Positions 25,673 through 35,318 of a DNA stretch of 64,000 nt are shown here, piece by piece. The DNA is from Thermoplasmata archaeon (GTDB taxonomy: Archaea; Thermoplasmatota; Penumbrarchaeia; JAEHCK01). A model generated the notes under the pieces. That model worked only from the letters and a program-made list of their open reading frames with translations, searched no databases and was not told where the DNA came from. The position numbers and the translations under genes were made by a program. The stretch covers positions 1-64,000 of the forward strand of contig JAEHCK010000009.1 of assembly GCA_020696345.1 (NCBI GenBank), written 5' to 3'. Every line of letters starts with the position of its first letter. Positions within the stretch are counted from its first letter, which is position 1.

Positions 25673-28600
25673 CTATTCATCAATAGATTTTCCATTTTTA
25701 ATAGGTTTCAGCTTCTGATGGTCTTGAGCAACTAGTTGTGGTTGTTGTTGAGGAGACTGCGGTTGTTGTTGCTGGTCTCCTATCTCTAGTTCAGGTCTTT
25801 GTGACAATTTCTGGGTATGTTTATTCGGCTGTAGTACAGTCGCGTTTTGGGGTACGGCTTCTGGTTGTTGCACTACAGGTTTAGGTTCTATTACTGTTTG
25901 CTGAGGAGGTTTACCCACTAACTCGGGTGTACTAGTGGGAGATGCTTCTATTGTTATTGGCTCGCTAGAAAGTTTAAACTGTTGCTCGCTAATCGCTGGC
26001 GGTTCTTCTAACTCTTTATCAATATCAGTAATATCTTTGTCAGGAGACCCCTCGATCTCCAATCTTAACTTTTTATAAGTTTCTTGATTAACCTCACCTC
26101 GTAAAAACCTTTCCTGTAAGAGTCCTAATTTTTGTGCCATTGAAAGCGTAGCTTGTGGTAATTGAAATTGCGTTTTTACAGGAATTAGTGCCAATGAGGG
26201 TCCTAGTACTTTTTCGCCAGGGGTTGTACCAGCTGGCTGAGCTTGTGAATTTGGTGCGGGTAGCTGTTCTGTTACTATAGGCATTGTTGGTAATGGCTTA
26301 GCTCTTTCCGTACTTGGAATTTCTCCTGGTAAGGCTATATGTCTAGGCGGTACATGCATTAATTCAGCTCTGACAGTTGGGATCTTAGCAACTTTACGCT
26401 TTTTATAAATAAATATACTCATTGCTAATAGAAGTATTATGATAACAATTACAACCAAAATTAACCAGTACCAAGCCATTTCATGTTTGGACTTTTCATT
26501 TACTTTTTTTATCTCTTGTGTAGTAGAATTATCTGTTTTTACCGTCTCGAATCCATTAGAAGCGGTGAAATAATAACTATGTATGCCTTTTGATAATGTG
26601 GTTGTAAATTTATATGTTCCATTGAATGCATTTTCGCCAGGTTGTAATTCCATAAAATAAGATTTGTTATCAATAACTACTTGAACAAATAATGGTGCCT
26701 GCCGATCAACATCATAATAACGTACTGAAAATGTAAATTCCGTTTTAATGTCACCTTCTGATGGTCCTATTGAACCATTTAATAATTCGGGGGCATTATT
26801 TTCCATTGAAACTTGTAATGTAAAATTATGATGATCCCAGCCGGATTTGCTATCTGTCACTGAAAGATTCACCAAATAAGTCCCGAAATCATTTTTAGAT
26901 GGCACACCATTTAACCAGCCAGTAGTTGTATCTATAGTTAGCCAATCATCAGCATTGGTTATTAAAGACCAAGTTAGTTTATCATCTGTTGGATCAATGT
27001 CTTCAGCTTCATAGTTCACTGAATATAATTCATCTATTACTGCATTTGTTTTATCCTCAGTGGTTATCTCAGGTGGATCATTCGTATTTACTACAGTCAA
27101 GGTGAAATTCGTATAATCGATATATTCAGTATCACTCACTGAAACATTAATCCAATAATCACCCACATCATCGTTTGCCGGTAAACCCTTGATACTTAAA
27201 GTTGTGGTATCATATATCAACCATTTTGCATTGGTTGCAAAATCCCAATTTAATTCATAAGGGGCATTATCCACATCTTCGGCTTCGTATTTTATTTCAT
27301 ATAATTCATCTTCAATAGCAGTTATATTATCAACTGTAATAATTCTCGGTGGATCGTTTACATTTACAACCGTTAATGTGAAATTTGAATGATCGACATA
27401 TTCAGTATCATCCACAGAGATATTAACCCAATATTCTCCGACATCGTCGTTTGTTGGTGTGCCATTTATGATCGCGGTTATCGGATCAAATGCTAACCAA
27501 CCTGCATCAGTGATAATTTTCCAATTTAACTCACCAGTAGTATTATCCACATCATCAGCGTCATAATCTACTTCATAGAACTCGTCTTCGGCTGCAATTG
27601 TAATATCTTCGGTTATGATCTTCGGTGGGTCATTGACACCTAAAACAGATAATGTAAAATTCGTATAATCTACATCTATTGTGTCACTGATCGTAATGTT
27701 GATCCAATACTCACCTTCATCGTCATTCGTAGGTGAACCATTAAGTATACCAGTTGTTGGATCAAATTCTAACCAATTAGCATTTGTTGAAAAAATCCAA
27801 AAGATCGGCTGACCTACATTTATTACATCAATATCTTCAAATTCATAATTGACTTCGTAATAAACATCTTCGAATGCAGTAAGATTATCTTCAGTTGTGA
27901 TATTTGGTGGGGTATTATACACCGTTGGGTTATTCACCAATGGTGTTAACCAAGTGAATGTATCATCAGAGACATAGAACTTGTATGTATGTACTCCAAT
28001 GTCTAGATTTTTAATATTATAATAGTAGTTTTTACCATCTGCATAATTTGTATCAGCTTGATCAACTTCGATCATGGAATATTCTGTACCATTGATATTT
28101 ACAGTTATTTCTGTTGGTGGGATATTATTATATTGAAAATAAGTTGATGTAAAATTGAAATTTGTAGTGGTATTACCAAAGGTTGGCGTTACATATGGTT
28201 GATTTAAAAACAATGGTGAAGGATCTTCTATCCATCTATAAAATATATCGTAGTCACCACCTGCGCTATTTGTATTATTTTGATCGTACCAGACAACATA
28301 GCTTTTTCCAAGATTTATCTCAATATCTGGTTTAATAGATGTACCAACATTATAATTATTGCCTCTTACAGGTTCTGAGATTACTTGTATTTTTCCCCAT
28401 GAATAATCAATAAATTTGCATCTATAAAATATGTCCCTATCTGAGCCTGCACCATTCGTATCATTCGCATCATGCCAAACTACATAGATCCTACCATTCT
28501 CAACAGCTAAAGCAGAATATCTAGAATCTTCAAAATTTAAATTTAAACCTTGAACAGGTTCTGAGATCACCTGAATGTTTTCCCAACGAGTTCCCGTTAG

Positions 28601-29683
28601 ATTGCATCTATAAAATATATCTGAATCTGTTCCTGCATTGTTTGTATTGTTGTCATCTTCCCAACAAACATAAATTTTATCATTTTCAACTTTTATATCC
28701 GGAAACTTAGATCTCATGATATTATTATCTTTACCAAAAATTGGTTCTGATATTACTTGTATAGGTTCCCAAAATGAACCTGTAATATTACATCTATAAA
28801 ATATATCAATATCTTGACTTATACTACTCGCTTTGTTTGTATTATTGCTATCCTGCCAGACTATATAGATTTTGCCGTTCTCAACTGCTATGGCTGAACC
28901 GATGGAACTTTCTGTATTAAGGTCATAACCAATTATAGGTTCTGAAATTACTTGTATAGGTTCCCAACCAGTTCCTGTTAAATTGCATCTATAAAATATA
29001 TCCGAATCCTCGCCTGCTCCATTTGTGTTATTATTGTCCCGCCAGGTTATATGAATTGTACTATTCCCAACAGCAATGCTAGGATTTCCAGAAGTTTCTA
29101 TATTAAAATTTTGACCAAAAATAGGTTCTGAGATCACCTGTATATCTTCCCAACTAGACCCTGTAAGATTGCATCTGAAAAATATATCCAAATCGTTACC
29201 TGCACCATTAGTATTGTTGCTACTATGCCAAACCGTATAGATTTTGCCGTTTTCAACCGCAATATCTGGAGCCACAGATGATTCTATATCACAATTTTGG
29301 CCTAGAACAGGTTCTGAGATCACTTGAATTTCTGACCAACTATTACCATCAAAATATCTATAAAATATGTCAATATCCCCACCTGCACCATTATAGTCAG
29401 TTTTATCTGCCCAAACCACATAAATCTTATCATCTTCAACTGCTATTTTTGGATTTTCAGAATTATTGATATTATTATTTAGACCGAGTATTGGTTCAGA
29501 AATTACTTCTATTTCTCCCCAATCGAAATCTCCGGTTCTGGAAATATTGTAAAATGTTGGAAATGGAGTATTACCCCCTTTATTATTAAGACTTTTTACA
29601 TTTAGACCTAGGTTCCAACCGGTAAAAAATATACTACCGAATATAATACTTATCACAATAATAAATTTGACTTTAATTCCCAA
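25673..29683 (-). CDS. Giant surface protein: beta-propeller, cadherin-like repeats, anchor and Pro/Gln-rich cytoplasmic tail
   Basis: 1,336 residues. A signal helix (about 3-25) is followed by seven 60-70-residue blades of the type IQVISEPVLGQNCD / IAVENGKIYTVW / DIFYRCNLTG, a sialidase-like propeller. An Ig-like unit and four cadherin-like repeats follow (WLEFDPTTGILNGSPTNDDE, linkers VNDPPKI). One membrane helix lies near 1065-1090. The roughly 240-residue inner tail contains a SHOCT-like segment (AQKLGLLQERFLRGEVNQET) and ends in Pro/Gln-rich sequence. Start is TTG with AGGGG eight bases upstream; no ATG is available. It may bind polymers outside and dock partners inside. Confidence 0.75.
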   Translation of the reverse strand: MGIKVKFIIVISIIFGSIFFTGWNLGLNVKSLNNKGGNTPFPTFYNISRTGDFDWGEIEVISEPILGLNNNINNSENPKIAVEDDKIYVVWADKTDYNGAGGDIDIFYRYFDGNSWSEIQVISEPVLGQNCDIESSVAPDIAVENGKIYTVWHSSNNTNGAGNDLDIFFRCNLTGSSWEDIQVISEPIFGQNFNIETSGNPSIAVGNSTIHITWRDNNNTNGAGEDSDIFYRCNLTGTGWEPIQVISEPIIGYDLNTESSIGSAIAVENGKIYIVWQDSNNTNKASSISQDIDIFYRCNITGSFWEPIQVISEPIFGKDNNIMRSKFPDIKVENDKIYVCWEDDNNTNNAGTDSDIFYRCNLTGTRWENIQVISEPVQGLNLNFEDSRYSALAVENGRIYVVWHDANDTNGAGSDRDIFYRCKFIDYSWGKIQVISEPVRGNNYNVGTSIKPDIEINLGKSYVVWYDQNNTNSAGGDYDIFYRWIEDPSPLFLNQPYVTPTFGNTTTNFNFTSTYFQYNNIPPTEITVNINGTEYSMIEVDQADTNYADGKNYYYNIKNLDIGVHTYKFYVSDDTFTWLTPLVNNPTVYNTPPNITTEDNLTAFEDVYYEVNYEFEDIDVINVGQPIFWIFSTNANWLEFDPTTGILNGSPTNDDEGEYWINITISDTIDVDYTNFTLSVLGVNDPPKIITEDITIAAEDEFYEVDYDADDVDNTTGELNWKIITDAGWLAFDPITAIINGTPTNDDVGEYWVNISVDDTEYVDHSNFTLTVVNVNDPPRIITVDNITAIEDELYEIKYEAEDVDNAPYELNWDFATNAKWLIYDTTTLSIKGLPANDDVGDYWINVSVSDTEYIDYTNFTLTVVNTNDPPEITTEDKTNAVIDELYSVNYEAEDIDPTDDKLTWSLITNADDWLTIDTTTGWLNGVPSKNDFGTYLVNLSVTDSKSGWDHHNFTLQVSMENNAPELLNGSIGPSEGDIKTEFTFSVRYYDVDRQAPLFVQVVIDNKSYFMELQPGENAFNGTYKFTTTLSKGIHSYYFTASNGFETVKTDNSTTQEIKKVNEKSKHEMAWYWLILVVIVIIILLLAMSIFIYKKRKVAKIPTVRAELMHVPPRHIALPGEIPSTERAKPLPTMPIVTEQLPAPNSQAQPAGTTPGEKVLGPSLALIPVKTQFQLPQATLSMAQKLGLLQERFLRGEVNQETYKKLRLEIEGSPDKDITDIDKELEEPPAISEQQFKLSSEPITIEASPTSTPELVGKPPQQTVIEPKPVVQQPEAVPQNATVLQPNKHTQKLSQRPELEIGDQQQQPQSPQQQPQLVAQDHQKLKPIKNGKSIDE

Positions 29684-29849
29684 CTCTAATGCCCCTATGG
29701 AATATAAGATTATAATAACCTAATTGCAATAATCAATATCAATAATCATTTACAGATTTAAAAAGGTTTGTGCATTATTTAAACATCCTCAACGGGTTTT
29801 TATTCTTCGAAATTGTTAACTAATCATATCTCCAAATAGTTATGAGAGA

Positions 29850-30632
29850 TTACGCTTTCCGTCCACAATTCTTGCAATGTGGCGTATCCACAGTTTCTCC
29901 ACAATATCCACAGAAACCAGTTGTTTTTGATTTGGGCTTGGCCTTTTTTGGTGAGCTTTTCTCGACAGCTTTTACCTTTGATTTCTTTGGCTTACTTGGT
30001 TTCGACTTCTTGTTAGTAGCTTTTTTGTGTGCTTTGGTTTTTGTTTCATTAACTCTACAGGTCTTGAAATAAAGAATGATAAGTAAAATAACAAGGATTA
30101 TAATTATGAAGATCAAAGAATACAACAAAATAGATGAATAATCAGAAGTGGTTTCCTTTGATTCTTCGCAGTAGGATCTTAATTCAACGTTAATGTCCAC
30201 ATCAACAGTTTGGTTAGCATAGTAATTTGTCATAACTAATTTATATATATCATGGTCTTTCTCTGTTAAAGTAACTATTTTTCTTGTATTTGATATTTGT
30301 TTTGCTGAACCATCTAATAGAAATAGGAATTGTGCACCGCCTGAAAGCAATAGATAATTATCTTCGGTCACGAACCAGATATCGATAGGAAGACTATCTT
30401 TCACGTTTATCTCAAATACAACTTCGAGTTCTTTACCTTCCTGGAAATCAATATCGAGTGCTTTCAAGGTATTAGCAGGAATTGTCACTTTCTCTTGAAA
30501 TTCTTCTGTTTCATATTCTCTTTGTTCTGCAGCCACTTCAGAAAATACAGTGCTGATTAATAAAATTATTAGAAAAACTATACTCAAAATAACACTGCAC
30601 CGACTTACTTTTCTATCTCTCCCTGGATCCAT
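29850..30632 (-). CDS. Two-helix membrane protein with Lys-rich linker and C-terminal zinc ribbon
   Basis: 260 residues from ATG 30632, which has AGGGGG upstream; the track's start is 13 codons earlier. A signal or anchor helix (about 10-30) precedes a 120-residue beta-rich outer domain. A second helix (SILLYSLIFIIIILVILLIILYF) leads to a long Lys/Ser/Pro linker and a closing zinc ribbon (CGYCGETVDTPHCKNCG). The ribbon must face the cytoplasm. The layout, an outer domain tied to an inner ribbon, suggests signalling or anchoring. I do not recognise the outer domain. It follows the propeller gene region on the same strand, 170 bases upstream of that gene's start. Confidence 0.68.
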   Translation of the reverse strand: MDPGRDRKVSRCSVILSIVFLIILLISTVFSEVAAEQREYETEEFQEKVTIPANTLKALDIDFQEGKELEVVFEINVKDSLPIDIWFVTEDNYLLLSGGAQFLFLLDGSAKQISNTRKIVTLTEKDHDIYKLVMTNYYANQTVDVDINVELRSYCEESKETTSDYSSILLYSLIFIIIILVILLIILYFKTCRVNETKTKAHKKATNKKSKPSKPKKSKVKAVEKSSPKKAKPKSKTTGFCGYCGETVDTPHCKNCGRKA

Positions 30633-30671
30633 GCTTTTCCCCCTAAAGGTCATTATACTTGAATTAACCAT

Positions 30672-31027
30672 TAAAGATAAATGGATTGTTGTTAAATTTT
30701 AAATGTATTCATAATATTTAAATTTATTTCCAATTTGGGGTTTAGCCGTTAAACGTTAGACGTATTACGATACACAATAGAATCCTTTGGATTCAATCGA
30801 GACCTCAAAATTCATTCATATCTTAATGTTTTGAATTTTGACGTCGAGCTTCGAAAACGATACCGATTGACGAAGACTGTATTTAAAAGGAAAAGTACAA
30901 AAACAAATAGAAATCTTTAAATCAATAATAGTTATATTATAATTATAATGTAGCTAAATAATAGTTATATAGTAGTTATAATATAACCATGCCCGTAATC
31001 TGACAAAAAAATTCAACACCGGGATTT
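30672..31027. other. AT-rich gap with degenerate repeats
   Basis: No gene. 30740-30870 holds the CGTTA/ACGA-type degenerate repeat (CCGTTAAACGTTAGACG) also found near 21680 and 61170. At 30915-30985 two partial tandem copies of AATAGTTATAT...AGTTATAAT provide TATA-like sequence that may drive the DUF2080 gene. Confidence 0.45.
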
Positions 31028-31213
31028 GTGACCGCAATGCAGGGAGGAGAAAGGGAAAGAGAAAGAGACGATTTGGCAACCAGAAAGACCAAATTCGAGA
31101 TCTTCGGCGAGGAAATGATCGATAAAGAGGTTAAGCCCAGCGGCAATTCCGGTCGCGTATATCTACCACCCGACTGGGTCGGTAAACATGTGAAGATCAT
31201 CAGGGTTGATTAA
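31028..31213 (+). CDS. DUF2080-type transposon-associated small protein
   Basis: 61 residues. The C-terminal two thirds (FEIFGEEMIDKEVKPSGNSG, then RVYLPPDWVGKHVKIIRVD) match the DUF2080 family as I know it, an AbrB-like small protein usually next to IS-type transposase genes in archaea. The charged N-terminus (GGERERERDD) may be untranslated; a start nearer FEIFG is possible because GGGAGGAG occurs at 31039-31046. No transposase is adjacent. The stop codon lies one base before the acetyltransferase start, so the two may be co-translated. Confidence 0.7.
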   Translation: MTAMQGGERERERDDLATRKTKFEIFGEEMIDKEVKPSGNSGRVYLPPDWVGKHVKIIRVD

Positions 31214-31214
31214 A

Positions 31215-31649
31215 ATGAACAATGTCAATATCCGCCGGCTGGAGCTGCATGATAAAAAAGCAATACTAGATATCCAGGAGACCATAACCAAGCATAAGGC
31301 GGACAAAGATTGGGAACAGCTGGTCAATGGGTATATTAAAAATTCGGGCGAGACGAGCCTTGTGGCCGAAGTAGATGGTAAGGTAGTTGGTTTCATGCTT
31401 GGTGATATAAAGGTATATGGCTTCGGCGCCCCGCGCAGTGGCTGGATCGAGGTGATCGGCGTCCATCCTCGGCACATGGGCGCGGGGATCGGTAAAGAAC
31501 TCGGTAATGAACTTATCAAGATATTCAAAGAAAAAAAGGTAAAACACATTTTCACCTCTGTCCGCTGGGACTCTGGTGACCTGCTTGCATTTTTCAAATC
31601 AATTGGCTTCGACAGAAGCGATTTCACAAACTTGGAGAAAAAGATCTGA
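31215..31649 (+). CDS. GNAT-family N-acetyltransferase
   Basis: 144 residues from ATG 31215, with GGTTGAT upstream. Motifs of the RimI-like GNAT fold are clear: VAEVDGKVVGFMLGDI for beta-4, then IEVIGVHPRHMGAGIGKELGNELI, the acetyl-CoA pyrophosphate-binding loop (R/Q-x-x-G-x-G/A). It ends with SVRWDSGDLLAFFKSIGFDR. It transfers an acetyl group to an amine, probably a protein N-terminus or small metabolite. It adjoins the DUF2080 gene and precedes the benzoyl-CoA-reductase cluster by 240 bases; a functional link is not evident. Confidence 0.88.
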   Translation: MNNVNIRRLELHDKKAILDIQETITKHKADKDWEQLVNGYIKNSGETSLVAEVDGKVVGFMLGDIKVYGFGAPRSGWIEVIGVHPRHMGAGIGKELGNELIKIFKEKKVKHIFTSVRWDSGDLLAFFKSIGFDRSDFTNLEKKI

Positions 31650-31689
31650 TAAGCAAAAAAAATCGGTTTCGTTTAAGGATTTGAGTTCA

Positions 31690-31830
31690 TGATAATTGAA
31701 AGTCAAGAGTCTATGGAGTCGAGGGCCCTGGGAGTCATAAAATCTACACCCTGACCCCTGAGTTGTGATCCCTAAACCCTAAATTAACTCTCACACTCTT
31801 AAACCCACACACTCAAACACTCACACAAAT
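31690..31830. repeat. GAGTC repeat and CCCTAAACCCT/CACACTC low-complexity run
   Basis: The 240-base gap upstream of the benzoyl-CoA-reductase genes starts with GAGTC units (GTCAAGAGTCTATGGAGTCGAG). It continues with CCTGACCCCTGAGTTGTGATCCC, a sequence repeated near 37235-37265 and, inverted, near 60955-60985. It ends with CACACTC/ACTCAAACACTC units that are the reverse of the 17-nt repeat at 41535. Confidence 0.6.
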
Positions 31831-31889
31831 GCTGATCAGAAATCCATTGCGAAACCAACAATAAATAAACAGAATCGGAGGAATTAAAT

Positions 31890-33038
31890 TTGATAGAAAA
31901 GTTTCAAGAGTGGTACGAGAAGAGACATGAGTATCAGAAGGAATATAAGGAACGGACCGGCCGGAAGATCGTAGGGTATTTCTGTACATATGCGCCCGAG
32001 GAGATCTTCTACGCTGCAGATGTACTACCAGTCAGGATTCTGGGCTCACACGAGCCGCAGGATGTGACAGAACCGCATATATTCGGCATGTTCTGCCCGT
32101 TCTGCCGTGATGTACTGGCACAGGGGCTAAAAAACAAGTATGACTACCTTGACGGTATCATGATCGCTCAGTCTTGTCTTCACTTGCGACAGGCATTCAC
32201 CAGTTGGGAGCTGCATAAGAACCCGGGGTGGAGTTATTATCTGCCAATGCCCAACCACGTCCAGAGCAAGCGTGCAGTCCCGTTTCTGGTGGAAGAATAC
32301 AAATTACTAATAGAAAAGCTTGAAGAATTGACCGGGAAAAAGATAACCAACGACGACCTGAAACGCGGCATCGAGATCATGAACAGAACAAGGCGTGTTA
32401 TGAAAGATATTTATGAGTTTCGAAAATCCGATAATCCACCCATCACCGGTACGGAAGCCATGTACATGGCCTGTGCACAGTTCTTCACCGATGCCCGTGA
32501 GTTCACCGAGGTGGCCGAGCAGGTTAAAGAAGAGCTGAAAACTCGAACACTTGACCGTGATCCAGGAAAACGTATCATGCTAGTCGGCAGCGAAAATGAT
32601 GATATTGAATATATCAAAATGATCGAGACAATTGGCGAGCGTGAATCGGTTGGGTGTACGGTTGTAATTGAAGAACACTGTACCACCACCAGGTCATTCT
32701 GGCAAGAAGTGGATACCGGCATCGACGACCCGTTAACGGCAATTGCTGAAAGGTATGTTAAACGCACACCATGTCCGTCCAAGGACTGGCCAAAACGGTC
32801 AAGACTGGATACGATCCTGGACTTTGCCAAGGAATATAACGTCGATGGTGCGATCGTGATCCAGCAGAAGTTCTGCGACCCGCACGAGTGCGATATACCC
32901 TTTGTTAGAAAACACCTGGAAAACAATGGCATACCCACATATTTCCTGGAGTTCGATGTTACCGTCGCCGCCGGGCCGTTCGCGATCCGCACCGAGGCGT
33001 TCTTGGAGACACTGGAAGCGGAGGACGATCTATTTTAA
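31890..33038 (+). CDS. bzdN: Benzoyl-CoA reductase subunit, HgdB family (BzdN/BcrC-like)
   Basis: 382 residues of the 2-hydroxyacyl-CoA dehydratase D-component family, which carries one of the two halves of the substrate/Fe-S site in class I benzoyl-CoA reductase. Visible family traits are KIVGYFCTYAPEEIFYAADVLPVRI, the Cys in MFCPFCRDVLAQGL, SCLHLRQAF and the C-terminal QQKFCDPHECDIP. Start is TTG with GGAGGAATTAAA before it. The next gene begins 22 bases after its stop. Two HgdB-family subunits plus two ATPase subunits distinguish a benzoyl-CoA reductase from hydroxyglutaryl-CoA dehydratase, which has one activator. The aromatic substrate could differ from benzoyl-CoA. Confidence 0.8.
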   Translation: MIEKFQEWYEKRHEYQKEYKERTGRKIVGYFCTYAPEEIFYAADVLPVRILGSHEPQDVTEPHIFGMFCPFCRDVLAQGLKNKYDYLDGIMIAQSCLHLRQAFTSWELHKNPGWSYYLPMPNHVQSKRAVPFLVEEYKLLIEKLEELTGKKITNDDLKRGIEIMNRTRRVMKDIYEFRKSDNPPITGTEAMYMACAQFFTDAREFTEVAEQVKEELKTRTLDRDPGKRIMLVGSENDDIEYIKMIETIGERESVGCTVVIEEHCTTTRSFWQEVDTGIDDPLTAIAERYVKRTPCPSKDWPKRSRLDTILDFAKEYNVDGAIVIQQKFCDPHECDIPFVRKHLENNGIPTYFLEFDVTVAAGPFAIRTEAFLETLEAEDDLF

Positions 33039-33060
33039 TATTGAGTTGGGAGGTGTAAAA

Positions 33061-34392
33061 ATGGCAAAATATCCTACTGAACCATTGAAATGTTGGAATA
33101 AAGCAAAAGAGTTAAGACAAAAATTCTACGAGAACTTTGACAAGGCTCATGAGCGCGGCGGCCTGCGTGTTATGGGCAGTGCATGGGCATTTGATGCAAT
33201 ACCTCTTGGTCTGGGTCGAGACGTATTCTGGGTCACGGGCGAGCCCTACGGCGCGTCATGTGCATTCGACAAACCGCTCTCTGCGGAATTTTTGTCGGCA
33301 ACCGAGAATTACGGTTTCGCACGTGACCTATGCGCCTACATGAGGAACTACTGGGGTTCGATCATCACAAATAAATATGCCTTTGGCGGAGAGTTTCCAA
33401 AAGCGGATTTTGCGTATACCCAGCATATATGCTGCTCACATGCAAAATGGTACCAGAACGCCTGCGAACTCGAGGGCGGCGATGTGCCGCTGTATGCCAT
33501 CGATGTGGGTGCTGGCCCTTATACGCCATTCTCACCCAAGGTGTACGATCACCGGATCAGGTATGTTGCCGACCAGCTGCTGGATTCGATCGATTGGATG
33601 GAGAAGGTAACCGGAAGAACATATAATGATGAATTATTAATTGAAGCTGCCTGGAACGACATTAGGTCAACCCATATCTGGGCCAAAATATGTTTGCTAA
33701 ATCGAGCCATACCGGCGCCTCTGGATGAAAAGTCAATATACTCGTTATATGTCTTTGGTACATTACAAAAGTCCAATGGCGAGTTTGCCGATTTCTATGA
33801 AAAAGACCTTCTTCCCGAGGTACAGGATAGAGTGGATCGCGGGATCGCTGCGGTCGCCAATGAGCAGGCACGCGTGATGTCGGATACGCAGCCGCCCTGG
33901 GGGTTCTTGAGCATCTATCGGTACCTGGAAAAATGGGGTGTTGTCTCAGTAGGCTCACTCTATACGTTCGGTCTCGAGGGTATGTGGTTGTACGATAAGG
34001 AAAACAACGACCTACAACCGCGACCCTTACCCGAGGAGAAACCGCAGAACCGCGAAGAGGCGTGCACCATGTTGGCAGATTGGCATCTGAGCAAACCCGA
34101 GTACCAGCATTATTACAGCCCCGAGTACAAAACACAGATGATGGACGCGATCGCTAAACACTGGAAACTGAACGGGATCATACTGCACTACAACCGCGGT
34201 TGCGAGGGGCTCTCAGTGGGGATCGCCGAGAACCGGCTCGGGCTGCTGAAAAGGGGTCATAAGGTCTTGACCTATGAAGGTAACATGGGCGACGAGCGCG
34301 AATTTGACCTGACAGCGGTTCAGAACAGGTTCGATATATTTCTTGAAAGCTTAGGCCTCAAAAAATCTGCGGAGGAAGAAGCTACTGCATAA
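33061..34392 (+). CDS. bzdO: Benzoyl-CoA reductase subunit, HgdB family (BzdO/BcrB-like)
   Basis: 443 residues from ATG 33061, with GGAGGTG seven bases upstream; the track's start lies inside the previous gene. This is the second HgdB-family subunit, pairing with BzdN. The domain shows FWVTGEPYGASCAFDKPLSAEFL, YTQHICCSHAKWYQNACELEGGD and HYNRGCEGLSVGIAENR, with Cys that can hold the active-site iron-sulfur cluster. The length matches BcrB/BzdO-type proteins. GC content of this gene is clearly above that of the window's flanks. Confidence 0.8.
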   Translation: MAKYPTEPLKCWNKAKELRQKFYENFDKAHERGGLRVMGSAWAFDAIPLGLGRDVFWVTGEPYGASCAFDKPLSAEFLSATENYGFARDLCAYMRNYWGSIITNKYAFGGEFPKADFAYTQHICCSHAKWYQNACELEGGDVPLYAIDVGAGPYTPFSPKVYDHRIRYVADQLLDSIDWMEKVTGRTYNDELLIEAAWNDIRSTHIWAKICLLNRAIPAPLDEKSIYSLYVFGTLQKSNGEFADFYEKDLLPEVQDRVDRGIAAVANEQARVMSDTQPPWGFLSIYRYLEKWGVVSVGSLYTFGLEGMWLYDKENNDLQPRPLPEEKPQNREEACTMLADWHLSKPEYQHYYSPEYKTQMMDAIAKHWKLNGIILHYNRGCEGLSVGIAENRLGLLKRGHKVLTYEGNMGDEREFDLTAVQNRFDIFLESLGLKKSAEEEATA

Positions 34393-34436
34393 TTAATAAT
34401 GTGGGCATTGTAAATTGGAGATTGGAAATTTGAATA

Positions 34437-34492
34437 ATTTTCTAGAGAAAAATTATTCTACATTGGAAAACTCTTCGACTTTTCCAAAGTTG
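34437..34492. repeat. 50-nt dispersed repeat, inverted copy at 54243
   Basis: ATTATTCTACATTGGAAAAC and the following CTCTTCGACTTTTCCAAAGTTG recur exactly, in reverse orientation, at 54243-54300. The exact match is about 48 bases. It lies in the 150-base gap between bzdO and bzdP. Confidence 0.85.
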
Positions 34493-34542
34493 TAAAAGTG
34501 AACGGATGATAAAAATACAATGCAAGATAAGAGGAAGATAAC

Positions 34543-35316
34543 ATGATAACAATTGGAATTGATTGTGGTGCAAAGAACACAAAAACCGTTGTAATGAAAG
34601 ACAAAGAGATGATCGGTAAAGCCTCGACATTAACGGGTTTCGACCAGGTTGCCGCTATTAAGACATCATTTGAAGCCGCATTAAAAGATGCGGGTATTGA
34701 AGCGTCAGCGGTTGAAAAGATCGGGGGTACCGGTGCAGGCATAGAAGATATAACTCAGGCCGATATCAAGGTCAATGAGATCAAAGCGATTGCAAAGGCG
34801 GCAAATTACTATTACCCCTCTGCACGTACCGTGACCGATGTGGGTGCCGAGGAGGGTCGTGCCGTGAAGATCGATGATAAAGGCCACGTAGAAGATTTTG
34901 CCATTAACGAAAAATGTGCAGCCGGTGCTGGTGCATTCATCGAGGCCATGGCTCGCGCACTGGAGACCAAACTCGAGGAGATGGGGCCAATGGCCTTGAA
35001 ATCCGATAAAGAGATACCAATGAATGCCCAGTGTGCGATCTTTGCCGAATCAGAGGTTGTGGGTTTAATTCATGCAAAGACAAAAAAGCAGGATATCAGC
35101 AAAGCCATCCATGATGCAATGGCGAGTCGGATAGTCTCGATGATCAGAAGGATCGGGGTGAACAAAGACGTCGTCATGCTCGGCGGCGTCGGGTTAAACC
35201 CGGGTTTCGTCAGCTCATTGAAGAGACAATTGGAGATCGATGAGCTATTTATCCCCGAAAACCCATCATATGGCGCAGCGGTCGGTGCGGCGATGGTAGC
35301 AGCGGAGGAGGCATGA
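34543..35316 (+). CDS. bzdP: Benzoyl-CoA reductase ATPase subunit (BzdP-like)
   Basis: 257 residues of the BadF/BadG/HgdC ATPase family (ASKHA fold). It uses ATP to push one electron at a time from a bridging [4Fe-4S] cluster to the catalytic subunits. Visible are the phosphate-1 motif IGIDCGAKNTKTVVMK, the cluster Cys in NEKCAAGAGAF and NAQCAIFAESEVV, and the adenosine motif VVMLGGVGLNPGFV. AGAGGAAGAT precedes the ATG. The stop overlaps the start region of bzdQ (ATGA). The small size of both ATPase subunits fits the Azoarcus Bzd type rather than the Thauera Bcr type, by my recollection of those systems. Confidence 0.8.
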   Translation: MITIGIDCGAKNTKTVVMKDKEMIGKASTLTGFDQVAAIKTSFEAALKDAGIEASAVEKIGGTGAGIEDITQADIKVNEIKAIAKAANYYYPSARTVTDVGAEEGRAVKIDDKGHVEDFAINEKCAAGAGAFIEAMARALETKLEEMGPMALKSDKEIPMNAQCAIFAESEVVGLIHAKTKKQDISKAIHDAMASRIVSMIRRIGVNKDVVMLGGVGLNPGFVSSLKRQLEIDELFIPENPSYGAAVGAAMVAAEEA

Positions 35317-35318
35317 TC

